A DNA stretch of 64,000 nt from Coptis chinensis (GCA_015680905.1 CM027380.1:38742001-38806000); one strand, 5' to 3'. Positions 1 through 12,092 are shown, numbered from the stretch's first letter. Translations and numbers: made by a program. Notes: generated by a model from the sequence alone, not told the origin.

Positions 1-720
1 GTAGAAGAACTAGCGGAAAGGGAGAAATCGTCACTACCCGCCCCCAGTTATTATTACGCTTAGTTTGATCTTCTAAAAATTTATAAGCCTCTGAGGCTCC
101 CTTACTTAGGAAACTACCCCCATTCATTATGTCAAGGACTTATTTATGGTGGTGTAGAAGTCCTTTGAAAAAGGCACGAACTAGCGTGTCTTTCGCGAGA
201 TTATGGTGTGGACACTCTATAAGAAGATCGGTTAAATGATTCCAAGCCTCTGAAAATGATTCATGAGGATTTTATCGAAAGAAATGAATCTTGGAAAGCA
301 TTTCATCGGTCTTCAGTGGTGGGTAAAAGTGTTCCATAAATAGTTGAACAAGTTTAGCCCACGAGTCCACAGAATTAGGCGCTTGGGCAGTTAACCAAGA
401 TGCCGCCTTATCGGCTAAAGTGAAAGGAAATACCCTTAGTTTAATTTGTTCAGCACCAACCGTAGGATGGTGGAATGTAGTAAGGACTAGGTCAATCCTA
501 CGCATGTGCTGATAAGGTTTTTCATGGTCTAACCCATGAAAAACGGGTAACAAATTAAATATATTTGGGGGGATTTGGAAATCCCCCACTAGGTTTGATA
601 GAACGATGCAAGATTTAGGGCTATCGTTCAATGCTTTGTAAACGTCAGAGAGAGGAGACTCTCTTTCTTTAGCCATTATTTCATGTGGTGTGTGTGGTAT
701 ATTAGCTAGAGGTGTATTGA
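1..720 (-). mobile_element. E1: Athila-type gag, 5' portion
   Basis: Minus-strand gag of a Ty3/gypsy Athila-type element that runs off the left edge of the window. The translation has the plant retrotransposon gag pattern: a PNIFNLLPVFHGLDHEKPYQH stretch, then LRVFPFTLADKAASWL, then MEHFYPPLK. It is closely related to the gag of the plus-strand element at 50300-52190, so E1 and E6 belong to one family. Gag forms the cytoplasmic particle that packages the element RNA. The fossil is partial here and cut by the window edge. Its leader follows at 721-1197 and resumes at 10152 beyond the nested E2. Family call is firm; its activity cannot be judged. Confidence 0.88.
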
Positions 721-1197
721 GTGGTATATTAGAAAGGCGTGTTTGTTGACGTTGCCGATTGATTACGTTAGGCGTTTTTCTTCAGCCTGACCTTAATCTC
801 ATGCAAGGCTAAGCCAATCTTAACGAAACACAACAACACTCCAAACAATCCTGATATGCTAGTATGAATCTCTAACAGGGGATGCGAGGTGTGGAAGAAA
901 AGAATACCTGAATGCCTTCTTGCTTCGCTTATGAATAGTGTCTTGTTTACGCGTGCTCAGTGTGTATAACAAGTTAAAACACTGAAAACTTTGAAAGAAA
1001 TGGAAGTTTGAAACAAACCTGTGGAAATCGGCATTTTCAACGATTGAAGCAGTCGCTTCGAGAATGGAATGCCTAGGTAGAGTGTAGGTGGCCTTCAGTC
1101 AAGCTGGAGTTCCATGCGTTTGAGCGCGGGTCGTGCTCAAAGTTAGCCTTGGTAGGGCGCAGGTCGCGCTCAGGGAAAACCTCAAGGTCCAGGCGCT
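721..1197 (-). mobile_element. E1 leader (5' untranslated region), part 1
   Basis: Untranslated leader between PBS and gag of E1, read on the minus strand. It matches the leaders at 38160-38790 (minus), 38918-39560 (plus) and 49738-50400 (plus). At 1080-1197 it holds GC-rich units beginning GAGCGC or GAGCAC, part of the alternating repeat described under findings. It is interrupted at 1197 by E2; the remainder lies at 10152-10390. Confidence 0.85.
1193..1197. repeat. Target-site duplication of E2, left copy (GCGCT)
   Basis: GCGCT directly before the E2 terminus (TGACACTGCC) is repeated at 10147-10151 directly after the other terminus. A 5-bp duplication is usual for Ty3/gypsy integration. 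Removing E2 and one copy restores a normal E1 leader unit. Confidence 0.9.
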
Positions 1198-2838
1198 TGA
1201 CACTGCCTCTTTTTGTGTATAGATGAGATGTGGGATATAGATAGATGATGGTCGTTGAACAAAATAGAAGCATATCAAAACCTAATTATCCCTCAATAAG
1301 TAAAGGATGAATAGGGTATCGTTCCACTTTTAAGTGTATGTTATGTGAAGGACATGAGTAGAAAGGGGGTTTGAGGAATTAAAAACTATGATTGTAAAGA
1401 TTTTAGATTCTAATGCTAAACTAAACTAAACTAAACTAAACTATTGAGAATTTATAAGAGAGAGAATTAAATAGATAAGAATCCACCAATACTTTTGATT
1501 CAATGACCTTTTGCTTCATGGTTGTTCTCACAAGTAGACTACAATTAGGCAATAGAGTGAGTGTCGATGCCCTCTTGGACAAAACATCGTTAACAATTAA
1601 CTCTACTTAAGGTTGTTCCTATGTTCATATTACTAGTATCTTCTTTCCTTTTATGTGAGCTTGGGCAGCTATTTAATAAATCACCATCTAAGGCAAACAC
1701 AAGGAATACTTCCTTTATTCTAAAACACTACACAACTAGAAGAAAAGTAGAGAATAATAGTATAATATTCAATATCAATAAATAAAACCCTATTCTAGCA
1801 TTATATTCAATTGCAATAAATAAAAGCATGTCATTAGCAAATATTCAATTGCAATATATAAAACCCTAAACTAGCATGATATTCGATTGCAATAAATAAA
1901 AACCTTAATCTATACTTCCATCCCTTGGTTTGGGCAATGGAACTAATAACTAAAAACATAAAGAACTAACCTAATTGGAGAATACCATGAACCAAAATAA
2001 TCAACAAACCCTAAGAACCAGCTTCATCTTCTCCCTTGAAGGATAAGATTAGCCTTCCATAAAGAAGGAAGAACACGAAGAACGAGAAGAAGAAGAGTCG
2101 AAGAACATAAGACTAGAAAGACTAATTTATTAAGACTCATCTAGTTAAAACCGATCTTTTATTATTAATCTCTCTCTACCTCAAGTTCTGGAGACAAGAG
2201 TATAAGTGAATTGGCTAATTACATGAGGCACTTAGGTCCTCTATTTATATAGATTACAATGAGCTCTAGAAGCATTCCAAACCGTCATTTGTTTCCTAAT
2301 ACAAATAGACTTCTTTCAGAATCCAACTTCGTCTCCAAAACTGAGAAAGAATTGGCTACAGTGTCATTTCATGCGTCTGGACTCATAATCCATGCATCCC
2401 AGACTCGAGCAATGCGTCTGGACTTACAATCTATGCGTCCCAGATGTGAGCATTGAGTCTGGACTCACGATCCATGAGTCTCAGACGCGGAAGTCTATTT
2501 TGTCTCTTCTGCTCTATCCTTCTATCCTCTTTTGCGGGATTTAGTCCAAACAATGAATCCTTTGGCCTTAGGCTTCCAAATAGGCTTCAAAATAGGTCTA
2601 AGTCACATCTTTAATAGCTTCAATTCCTTGGCCTTCTCCATGATTGTCCACGAGCTTCCCATATGATCATTAATGCTCCGAATTGCTCCGTTTTATCCCT
2701 TTTTCTCTAATATTCTACAAAACTCTCTTTTTCACCTGTAGAATCTTAAAACATAACTTATAAACACTATTAGTCTACTAAGATGGCTAAACAAGAGGCA
2801 TAATCGAGGATTAAATTGCACTTTTTGAGCACTTATCA
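1198..2838 (-). repeat. E2 3' LTR (1641 bp)
   Basis: Direct repeat of 8513-10146. On the minus strand it opens TGATAAGTGCTC and closes AGTGTCA. It contains a short (CTAAA)n run near 1418-1443 and a 41-bp tandem repeat at 2371-2493. Confidence 0.92.
2371..2493. repeat. 41-bp tandem repeat, three units, in E2 3' LTR
   Basis: Three imperfect 41-bp units start at 2371, 2412 and 2453. Each pairs a GCGTCTGGAC-type half with a GCGTCCCAGA-type half. The other LTR carries the same array at 9678-9800, so it was present when E2 inserted. Confidence 0.8.
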
Positions 2839-4834
2839 CAACTCCTAACTAGCCTTTTGCTAGTCTCTTAGCAAAATAAGATAAAAAAATAGATAAGTGA
2901 TCAAAATCACATCCTTATAAAAAAAATAAAATCCTAACTCACTTTCGCAGGCATCGCGATTGTAATTACCATATGCAACTAGGCTTTAAACCTTTAAGTT
3001 CCCTAAAAAGGACTAGTTATAGTCTCATGAGGGTTTTCAGATGATATACCCACAAAATCAATCAATAGCATGTTCAAGAATGATAGTATTTTTCAGAGAG
3101 AGAAATTCTTTACCCACTTAGTGCTTACTCCAACAGACAGTCTCCATTGCTAACTACATTGTTACAAAGACTCATAGATTATGATGGGAGATAGTAAAAA
3201 TTGACAAAATTCTCAATCAAGGCTTATGTGTGTACTCAGTCAATCTCATATACTCTCCTATCCAAGAAATGGAATCCCTAATTTACCTTTAGACAAATAA
3301 TCTCGACTTTCAATCCTCACCGGTCATACTCTCATAATAGAATCTCTCAGAAGATGGTCTACTATTTTACCTCATATATATGGGGAAAAGAATAATGAAT
3401 ACGAACATCCCACATACTACCTTGAAAAACGGACTTCTAGATGAAATTAGTCTCATGGAATGAATGTCAATCACATATGAAGTGTCGGGTCCTTCACTTT
3501 AGTATCCTCTCACTTATTCTAGACTTCCTACCATACTGTAGTGATAAGTCATAGGTTGTAACTTGGCTTGGGTATTGGTTTATGAAGGAAAGGTAAAAAG
3601 GATTCAAATGTTGTTTCTGAAAAACACTAAGAGTTTTGCTTCATTCTTCGGAAGATTTCTTCAAATCATGTATTGCAGAGAAAATTCCTTCCTTTGTCTT
3701 AGCTTTTCCATCCACTCTGTTCAACTTCTTCTTTTTTTTTTTCTTTTTTTTTTTTAAAAATTTTTTTTCTTTGGCTCAGTGGTATATTCTTGATTAGTAC
3801 TGGATATGCTTATTTTCCACTAGCTTCTTTCACTTAGAACAGAATGATGGTCTTCATTGTATCTCTCTGGTATTTCCTTGTAATCTTCTTTTTGTGCTAT
3901 TTCTTCCGCTTTGTGCCCCTCGTATTCTCAGAAACATATGGGTATGGCTAATAAAGATTTTTGGCTATTCTCCTTGTCTGGAGTTGGGTAAAGGGTAAAT
4001 GGTTTTACGAAAGAAAATGGCTTATTGTAAGGTTCAAAAGGGTTTAACATGATGGTCCTACTAGGTGGGATAAAGGCTGAATGGGTACTTGACTTATCAG
4101 TATGATACTCTGTTTCGAATAGACTACAAGACCTAATGGCTATCTCCCCAGTTGATGTCACTTCGTGATTAACCAAATCAACAAATAATGAGACTATATT
4201 ATAACGACATAAATAACTGAAAGATGTTGAGTCACTAAGACTCGGATTTTTCGTAAGAACTCTCCAAAGAATGGGTATAAAGCTCAAGTCTTACGAGATA
4301 AGTCTAAAAATTCTACTTCCAGTTTACTAGGGGTTTAAATCTCTCTTCTAGAAAAAGTACACAAAACTGACCAAGTATTATTTTGATGGGGCCATGATAA
4401 AGAATTCTATCAACAAGAACTATGTCCGAGCATAATAAATAGTCTAAGCGGTAATTAAATCAATAATATCAACTATCTATCAAACTCAACACTAAGCAGT
4501 ATAGAATCTATATCCCAGACTCATCATTAAAATTCATTTTTTGCATGCTACTGATATAGAAACAAAAATATTTTTGTTTTTGAAAACTAATTTTTGAAAT
4601 TCATTTCTCAAGTACGTCTCAAGTACACCCTCCCCCAACTTAACATATGTATTGTCCTCAATGTATAGAAATTAAGTAAATGAAATGAATGAGAAAAAGG
4701 GAAGATGTTACCATTGATGCCGAATATCAAAATTAATCCAAAAAATAAGAACATTTCCTTTTACCAAGATTTTTTTTTTTTTTTTTTGTTAGGTCTTTTT
4801 AAGTCAGAACCCTAAGACTATATATCATGCATTA
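2839..4834 (-). mobile_element. E2 3' untranslated region
   Basis: About 2 kb without convincing coding sequence between the coiled-coil ORF and the 3' LTR. It includes homopyrimidine runs (3728-3770 and T17 near 4771) and a GGGGGAGGG purine motif on the minus strand near 4632. The stretch 2961-3080 is a diverged copy of the stem-loop block found at 61497-61620. The short ORFs here (3563-3757, 3928-4287) have no family signature and look like chance. Confidence 0.7.
2991..3011 (-). ncRNA. Diverged copy of conserved 3'-UTR hairpin P3
   Basis: This 21-base inverted repeat aligns with CCACTAGG-loop-CCTAGTGG at 61564-61584. Here the outer stem reads CCTTT...AAAGG: two base pairs differ from the other copies, yet both sides changed together, so pairing is kept over five pairs. 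This is structure predicted from sequence only. Confidence 0.5.
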
Positions 4835-5400
4835 TCAATTTGGAGTGAGGAGATCAGATTTTCTTACCCAAATCTGACGAATGTTTGGAGGACGAGGAGG
4901 TTTCACCTTGTGGGTTGTCAAAAATACTCCTTGATATGCCGGAAAGATTGCTGGTGAAGTTGTTTCTCTACCTTGAACTATTTCAGGTCTGATGATTGTG
5001 TGATAGGCCTTGTGGTTCCTCTGTGTAGAAGATTGATGAAAATCTTTCTTTTTAACAGGACAATAGTATCTGATTTGCCCTTTACCACCACAGTGATGAT
5101 AATAGATGTCTGGCTGACTGCCCTCAAGGTGGGCAGTAGACTGGTTCATATACATTTCTCGTTCAGATAATGATGGTGTAGAAGAGGCTTCAACAGTGCA
5201 ATGCTTCGTATCAATATGGTCCACTTTCTGGTTCAGAAGACTTATTTCAGTTTCTAGATTCTGTTGTTTTTCCAAAACTTCATTAAGCTGATTCTCTAGT
5301 AAATGATTTTTTTGGGCAGAAGTCTGTTGTTCATCCTGAAATGTAAACTTCATCTTCTCAAGGTATGATACTCTCTCTGCCAATTTTCCATTCTGCTCAC
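4835..5400 (-). mobile_element. E2 coiled-coil and zinc-knuckle-like segment
   Basis: A stretch of about 180 codons read on the minus strand. Its first third is heptad-rich (MAERVSYLEKMKFTFQDEQQ, then NQLNEVLEKQQNLETEISLL), a likely coiled coil. Near the middle is a knuckle-like HHCGGKGQIRYYCP, and near the end IRQIWVRKSDLL. The last two resemble the gag-to-pol linker of plant Ty1/copia elements more than gypsy, which hints at a chimera. It follows the protease segment directly. Fossil coding sequence; role unknown. Confidence 0.55.
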
Positions 5401-6430
5401 TTAAATCCTGAATTTTCTACAGAGATTCCAAGAACATGGCTAGCAACGCCTCTGTGATGGGGTTCTCAGTTTCATCACAGTTTTCTGTAGATTGAGGACT
5501 CTCAATTGTATCTTCGAATGGGAAGGATTCTTGTATCATGCTATTAAGGAAGTACACCTCTCCACCTTCGGTGTAATCACAATCCTTATACAACAGGTGA
5601 AAGATATTTATGTCCATGGACATCTTACCAAAGTTGATCTTCATTTCACCATTGTGACAATTTATCAAAGCTTTTGCGGTAGCGAGGAAAGGTCGGCCTA
5701 GAATAATTAGAATTTTATCAAAGGCCTCCTGGGTGTCTATCACAATGAAATCCACTGGATAGTAGAAATCGGCTACTTGAACAAGAACATCCTCAACTAT
5801 GCCTCTAGGAATCTTGGCAGAACGGTCAGCTAACTTCAATTTGACTTGTGCAGGCTTTAGGTTCTCCAGGCCCAACGCTTGGTACACATTATATGGCAAG
5901 AGATTAACACTAGCACCAAGGTCTAAAATAGCATTACCCGTGAATTTTTCTCCTATCTTGCATGATATTTGTAGGACTTCCTAGATCTTTGAGCTTGACT
6001 GGAGCTTGCTGATGGATAACAGATGTTGCTTGTCCAGCTAGAAACGCTCGCTTTGGAACATAAGTACTTCTCTTTATGTTGCATGCATCCTTCAAGAATT
6101 TGGCATATGATGGCAACTGCTTGATCGCTTTGAGAAAGGGGATATTGATGTTAGCTTTCTCAAATGCCTCCTTCATTTCTAAAAATTGCTTGTCCTTTTT
6201 GCTTTGAGCAAAAACCATAGGAAAATGTGCCTTTGGTACAAACACATCAGCATGTGTTTGCTCTTCTTTCTCTTTGGCATTCTTGTATATCTTGTCTTGG
6301 TCATCTTGACAAATGGGAGTGGAAAGGATTTCCCCCACTTCCTTTCGAACTTCATTTGAAATCTTGACCGATTGCTTTGTTGCAATGTCATCATGATAAG
6401 GTAAGTCAACCTTGTTGTCTATCTTCAATC
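5401..6430 (-). mobile_element. E2 gag C-terminal part and aspartic protease
   Basis: Minus-strand coding remnant resembling the protease region of E6. Shared segments include KLADRSAKIPRGIVEDVLVQ, DFYYPVDFIVID and GRPFLATAKALINCHNGEM, matching LADRSIKYPKGVVKNVLVKV and RRPFLATANTLINC at 52440-52640. Upstream, IPFLKAIKQLPSYAKFLKD matches LPFLEAIKKLPHHAKFLKE just before the E6 protease. This enzyme cleaves the Gag-Pol polyprotein. No reverse transcriptase follows, unlike in E6. Confidence 0.85.
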
Positions 6431-8040
6431 CTGATCTGAGAGTAGTAACTGAGCTGACATGATCATGGAGGTGATCAGTAGTAAAAGTTGTCCCAATGTA
6501 TCATACATCTTCACTCTTCAATATTGGTTCCAATAAGCTAGGTTGAGTGGCTTGTGGTCTTTTACGACAAAAGCAAGGGTGAGTTAGTCGACCTTAGCCT
6601 CTGGAGACTCCATTCTAGAACATTGACTTGCCTGAGATTGTTGGAGATTGAGCTGAGACTGTGCAAGAAGCTCTAGAACACTTTCAAACTTCTAATTTTT
6701 TTTGTGATAGGAAAGTAATAACATTCTCCAGGTTAGCAGGTGCGTCATAATTTCTCCTAGGATCAGGCACTAACTCTCCACTTGTATTGGAATTCTGTTG
6801 AGAGTATAATTATTGTTGAGGAACCAACTGTGAAGCTTGACTTATCTGTGGAATATAACTTTGATCTTGAGAACCTGGGGGTCCAGCGTTCTATCTCCAA
6901 TAATTGCTTTGAAAGTTATTACCACCTTGGTTGGGCCTCTGAAATGAGTTTATATTGTACTCTCCAACTGATGCATGTTGATAGTAACCAGGACATTCCA
7001 GAGTTGCATGAGAAGTGTCAGAACAGACTTCGCAGTATCGGCTAGGTTGCATGACTAGGAGAGATTTAGCTTGAGACTTGTTGATCTTGGAGGGATTCAT
7101 GGAGAACTGATTGAATTTCTTACTCAAAGTTTCAATGTTGGTGGCCAGGCTGGCCAATGTTGACTTCCGTTCTTGATCTGATTGTTCATGTGCTTGGTAA
7201 CCAAATTGCTTTGGCTCCCCCTTCCATTCTATCTACATCCTCGTTGCTAGTAGTCCACTGTTGTGTTTCTTCAGCTAAATTCTCGAGAAAGTTGTAAGCT
7301 TCCTCTCCATCCATTGATGTAAACTTGCCTTTGTGCATTGACTGTATCATCTGCTTGTTCATCATCGAGAGTCCTCGAAAGAAAAAAATGAGCCAATGTG
7401 CTCTTATCATAACCATGATGTGGACACAAGACTAGCAGATTATTGAATTTCTCCCAGCTTTGATGATATTCTTCAGTCACCTTCCCTTTGAAATTGCTGA
7501 TGGCTTGCTGCATGGTATCTGTCTTCTGGGGTGGGTAGAACTTGTTCATAAACTTCGTTCTCAACTTCTCCCAATTATTTATTGAATTGATCGGCTGTGC
7601 AATTAACCATTTAGAGGCTTTACCTTCGAGTGAGAGCACAAAAAGAATCAACTTGATACTCTCATCTTTGATATTCTGGTTCTTGAAAGTTCGGAGGACT
7701 GATAGAAATTTGTTCATGTGAACATATGGCTGAACATTGTCTGAACCATTGAACTTTGGAAGCATAGAGATTACTGATGCTCTAAGTTCAAACTGGTTAG
7801 CTTCTGTCTCTGGAAAAACAATACTGCTTGGTGGGTCTCCAATGATTGGTGAATAGAAATCAATCAGCCTCTTCCTCTGTTGTGCTTGCATGGGTGGGAT
7901 AGCTTCAGGATTATTGGTGTCCACAACACCTCCATCATTACGTGCGACCATTGTATCAATCTTGTCTAGTATTCTTACTATGTGAAGATAATGAAAAACT
8001 ATCCTACTATGCTTGACTACAATTAAACTAATATGCAACT
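6431..8040 (-). mobile_element. E2 gag (capsid and zinc knuckle)
   Basis: Minus-strand gag. The capsid-like core has SVISMLPKFNGSDNVQPYVH, LSLEGKASKWLIAQPINSI, FMNKFYPPQKTDTM and LCPHHGYDKSTLAHFF, all standard for Athila/Tat gag. A CCHC knuckle (CEVCSDTSHATLECP) lies at about 7030-7090 and would bind RNA. The sequence is clearly diverged from the E1/E6 gag, so E2 is a separate subfamily. The fossil is broken in a few places. Confidence 0.87.
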
Positions 8041-8512
8041 ATTCTAAATTATACTAATATGCAAAACTACTTTCCTTCAACTGGGTTGGGCTTTGCAGCT
8101 AGTATCTTGCCCGTTGTCTAAAGCTGTCTCTTCTAGGGTTATGGTGAATCACTTGGATTGCTTAAGTACCATGGCCCACAGACGATAGTTCGTTTGTCAA
8201 GATTCAGACAAGAAACATTAGAGTTTGATGTTTCACTGTGTTGGCTTACAACTTCAATTGTTGAAAAGGTCCTAAATGCAATTATACTAGAAAGCAATAA
8301 AACTAAACTACGATGCAACTATACTAAGAATGAAATAAAAAGAATGAAGATTCAACTAACCTGGATGGTAGATTTTGTCTTCAAGATGTCCTTCAAGTTT
8401 CTCTCTTTATCAAAAGGATGGATTATGCGGCTAAAATTACCGCAAGATCCAAAATTCTAATATTGAAAGAAAACGTTAAACATAAACAACTTAAAACGGC
8501 AGCGGCGCCATT
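8041..8512 (-). mobile_element. E2 leader and tRNA-Asp primer-binding site
   Basis: Short leader between the 5' LTR and gag. The PBS complement is at 8497-8510; on the minus strand it reads TGGCGCCGCTGCCG, two bases after the LTR end, and pairs with the 3' end of tRNA-Asp with one mismatch. The GAGCGC repeat of the E1/E6 leaders is absent here. The plus-strand ORF at 8158-8460 is a shadow. Confidence 0.85.
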
Positions 8513-10146
8513 TGACTTTGCCTCTTTTTGTGTGTAGATGAGATGTGGGATATAGATAGATGATGGTCATTGAACAAAATAGAAGCATATCAAAACCTAA
8601 TTATCCCTCAATAAGTAAAGGATGAATAGGGTATCGTTCCACTTTTAAGTGTATGTTATGTGAAGGACATGGCTGGAAAGGGGGTTTAAGGGATTAAAAA
8701 CTATGATTGTAGAGATTTTAGATTCTAATGCTAAACTAAACTAAACTAAACTATTGAGAATTTATAAGACAGGGAATTCAAGAGATAAGAATCCACCAAT
8801 ACTTTTGATTCAATGACCTTTTGCTCCATGGTTGTTCTCACAAGTAAACTATAATTAGGGATTCGAGTGAGTGCCGATGCCCTCTTAGACAAAACATTGT
8901 TAACATTTAACTCTACTTAAGGTTGTTCCTATGTTCATATTACTAGTATCTTCTTTCCTTTTATGTGAACTTGGGCAGCTATTCAAGAAATCACCATCTA
9001 AGACAAACACAAGGAATACTTTCCTTATTCTAAAACACTACACAACTAGAAGAAAAGTAGAGAATAATAGTATAATATTCAATTACAATAAATAAAACCC
9101 TATTCTAGCATTATATTCAATTGCAATAAGTAAAAGCATGTCATTAGCAAATATTCAATTGCAATAAATAAAACCCCAAACTAGCATGATATTCGATTGC
9201 AATAAATAAAAACCTTAATCTATACTTTCATCCCCTGGTCTGGGCAATGGAACTAATAACTAAAAACATAAAGAACTAACTTGATTGGAGAACACCATGA
9301 ACCAAAATAATCAACAAACCCTAAGCACCAGCTTCATCCTCTCCCTTGAAGGAGAAGATTAGCCTTCCATAAAGGAAGAACACGAAGCATGAGAAGAAGA
9401 AGAGTCGAAGAACATAAGACTAGAAAGACTAATTTATTAAGACTCAGCTAGTTAAAACCGATTTTTTATTATTAATCTCTCTTTGCCTCAAGTTCTGGAG
9501 ACAAGAGTATAAGTGAATTGGCTAATTACATGCGGCACTTAGGTCCTCTATTTATAGGGGTTACAATGAGCTCTAGAAGCATTTCAAACCGTCATTTGTT
9601 TCCTTATACAAATAGACTTCTTTCAGAGTGCAACTTCGTCTCCAAAACTGAGAAGGAATTGGTTACAGTGTCGTTTCATACGTCTGGAATCATAATCCAT
9701 GCGTCTCAGACTCGAGCAATGCATCTGGACTCATGATCCATGTGTCCCAGAACGCGAGCATTGAGTCTGGACTCACGATCTATGAGTCTCAGACGTGGAA
9801 GTCTATTTTGTCTTTTCTACTCTATCCTTCTATCCTCTTTTGCGGGATTTGGTCCAAGCAATGAATCTTTTGGCCTTGGGCTTCCAAATAGGCTATAAAA
9901 TAGGTCCAAGTCGCATCTTTAATAGCTTCAATTCCTTGGCCTTCTCCATGATTGTCCACGAGCTTCCCATATGATCTTTAATGCTCCGAATTGCTCCGTT
10001 TTACCCTTTTTTATCTAATATTCTACAAAACTCTCTTTTTCACCTGTAGAATCTTAAAAAATAACTTATAAACACTATTAGTCCACTAAGATGGCTAAAC
10101 AAGAGGCATAATCGAGGGTTAAATTGCACTTTTTGAGCACTTATTA
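8513..10146 (-). repeat. E2 5' LTR (1634 bp)
   Basis: Partner of 1198-2838, about 95% identical by eye, with the 41-bp tandem array at 9678-9800. Confidence 0.92.
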
Positions 10147-10151
10147 GCGCT
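10147..10151. repeat. Target-site duplication of E2, right copy (GCGCT)
   Basis: Matches 1193-1197 exactly. Confidence 0.9.
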
Positions 10152-10406
10152 CGTGTTTTGCCTTGGCAGGGCACGGGTCGTGCTCAGCCAAAAAGTGGAG
10201 TTCCAGGCGTTTGGGCACGGGTGGTGCTCCAATTTAGTTTTGCCGGTATGCTCACTCACTGTAATTACGTGAGGAAAATTTTCATCTTTGAAAACGGACA
10301 ACTATAGTGAGAATCAAACAAGGGTAGGTGGGTTATGGGACTTTGGAAAACTAACAATTCTAAAGAAAACAATACTAAAGGGAACTAAGATGGCAGCGAC
10401 ACCATT
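10152..10406 (-). mobile_element. E1 leader, part 2, with tRNA-Asp PBS
   Basis: Continuation of the E1 leader beyond nested E2. Minus-strand units GAGCACCACCCGTGCCC and GAGCACGACCCGTGCCC at 10147-10230 show the alternating leader repeat; here both arms of each mini-hairpin carry matching changes (GCAC with GTGC). The PBS complement at 10391-10404 reads TGGTGTCGCTGCCA on the minus strand, a slightly decayed tRNA-Asp site. Confidence 0.85.
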
Positions 10407-12012
10407 TGATAATACGATAAAATTGAATATAACTCTACTTACGAATAAACGATGAATTCTAAATGCAAGTAAAACTATTTCTTTTAGGTAACAGTTCTTA
10501 TCAAAGATTTTGACTCTTGATACTATTGAAGTAGAGTTGGAATAGAAGATTCGTTCCACTCCTAGTTCTTTAGCATTCAAGTTTTCTACGACTATCAATC
10601 CTACCAAAGTTAATGAGAGTTTTACTAAGGGATTATACTACAATGTGAATTCTAAGAATAAGATACTAACTATAATTATTCAACTATGAAATGATATGGA
10701 ATACTAAGGTTTGAATCTAGAATAAGAATTAGGGGGGAATTGAATCCACCTTGAATCCAACTTAATAAACTAGCATAGATTGTTGTAATCCAATTCTTAC
10801 GTTCTTACGGTAAGAATTGGTCGTTCTAATCCTTAATTATACATGGCATCTCTACCAATTCATAACTAGCATGTGAGGAAGTCCAACCCATTCTCATGGT
10901 GAATCAACGACCTTCTAGAGTGGAATAGACTCTTACAACGATTCTACACTGCACAATCAAGTTTTCATCAAGGTTTCATCAAACCCCTCTAATGGAGGTT
11001 TAGCCTTGATTCATCAAACTATCATTTCCATATGGATTAAAACTAGACATCATATAAAGATTCTAACTTTAGTAATTTAACTAATCAATAGATTCAAATC
11101 TAAATTAACAACTAAGAAATGAAATTGATAACTAAATAATTAAAACTAGATTATGATTAACTAATTAGCAATTGAAAACAACTAATTTATGAATTTAACA
11201 ATACTAAAACTAAACAAGAATTGAATCAAAATACTAAATCGGAATTAAAGATGAATACTTTATTATAAAACTAAATGTGATTCTAAAGTAATCATTTACT
11301 TGTTCTAACTAATCTATTGCAAAGTAAAAACTAGATCTAAAACAATAATTGAAAACTAATTAATTGAATAAAACTCAAAACTAGATCTAGATTATTCTCT
11401 AATGACTACTTTCTATCCTAACCTAATTGATACTTAAGAGCTAAGTCTTGTGTGTGGAAATGGAGGAGACTAGATCCACATTTTCGTGCATGGACTGAGG
11501 GTCTATGTTTTGGGCCGAAAAATCGAGCCCAAAGCCCAATTTTTTCAGTCCACAGGGCCCTTTTCAGCTGGCTTTGATTTCAACAGAGGTTTCTCCACTT
11601 TTGCTCCTATGATTGGTTCATGGTTTTAACCATTGAAAAGCTCTTTCCGAGCCGGTCGTTTTGACATAAGGTACGCCTAATTCCAATGCATGAGTCCAAA
11701 GATACGGTCTTCAGAAGTTCTGCTGACTTTTGTGTGTTGTTTCTGCCCGCGTTGACTTTGACTTTTCAGATTTTGACCCGGCTTTGCAAAGGCTTTTTCT
11801 CCTTGAATCATGGCCTTTAATCACAGAACTTCTTAGCAACCAACCCTTGCTCCTTTATATCGCCAAAGTGGCACATTTCTGCACATAATTGACTTCAATG
11901 CCTGTAATACATAAAAGCACGTAATTAACATTAACTCTTATTTATTACTCGCATAATTAGTCTAAAAGTATTATTGTTAAGAGGTTAAAACTACAGTTTT
12001 GGGCTCTTATCA
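10407..12012 (-). repeat. E1 5' LTR (1606 bp)
   Basis: Minus-strand LTR starting TGATAAGAGCCCAAAACTG and ending ATTATCA next to the PBS. It is related to LTRs at 12093-13404, 43903-45502, 46797-48292 and 61719-62832. A TATAAA box (plus positions 11854-11859) lies about 155 bp from the LTR start, as in the E6 LTR. The partner LTR is outside the window. Confidence 0.88.
11854..11859 (-). promoter_or_regulatory. Candidate TATA box of E1 5' LTR
   Basis: TATAAAGGAGCAAGG context on the minus strand, conserved at the same place in the 61719-62832 LTR. Confidence 0.55.
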
Positions 12013-12092
12013 GTAGGTAAATGGGATATTGGTAGAATTCTAAACACTACGGGAAACTAGTCTAACAAAACAAAGACGACAGTGACGCCATT
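12013..12092 (-). mobile_element. E3 leader stub and PBS
   Basis: Eighty bases between the E1 LTR and the E3 LTR. They end in the PBS complement at 12077-12090 (minus: TGGCGTCACTGTCG), a worn tRNA-Asp site. E1 appears to have inserted in the E3 leader, leaving only this stub on the right. Confidence 0.7.

Larger units (their letters stand above)
1198..10146 (-). mobile_element. E2: nested non-autonomous LTR retrotransposon, 8.95 kb
   Basis: Two direct LTRs (1198-2838 and 8513-10146) enclose 5.7 kb read on the minus strand. The PBS next to the 5' LTR (8497-8510) matches tRNA-Asp, and a 5-bp target duplication flanks the whole. The interior codes for gag, an aspartic protease and a coiled-coil/knuckle segment, but I see no reverse transcriptase or integrase, so it would depend on enzymes from a relative. 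About 20 differences in some 400 aligned LTR bases suggest roughly 2 million years. The coding part looks broken in several places. It lies inside the E1 leader, so it is younger than E1. Confidence 0.88.
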
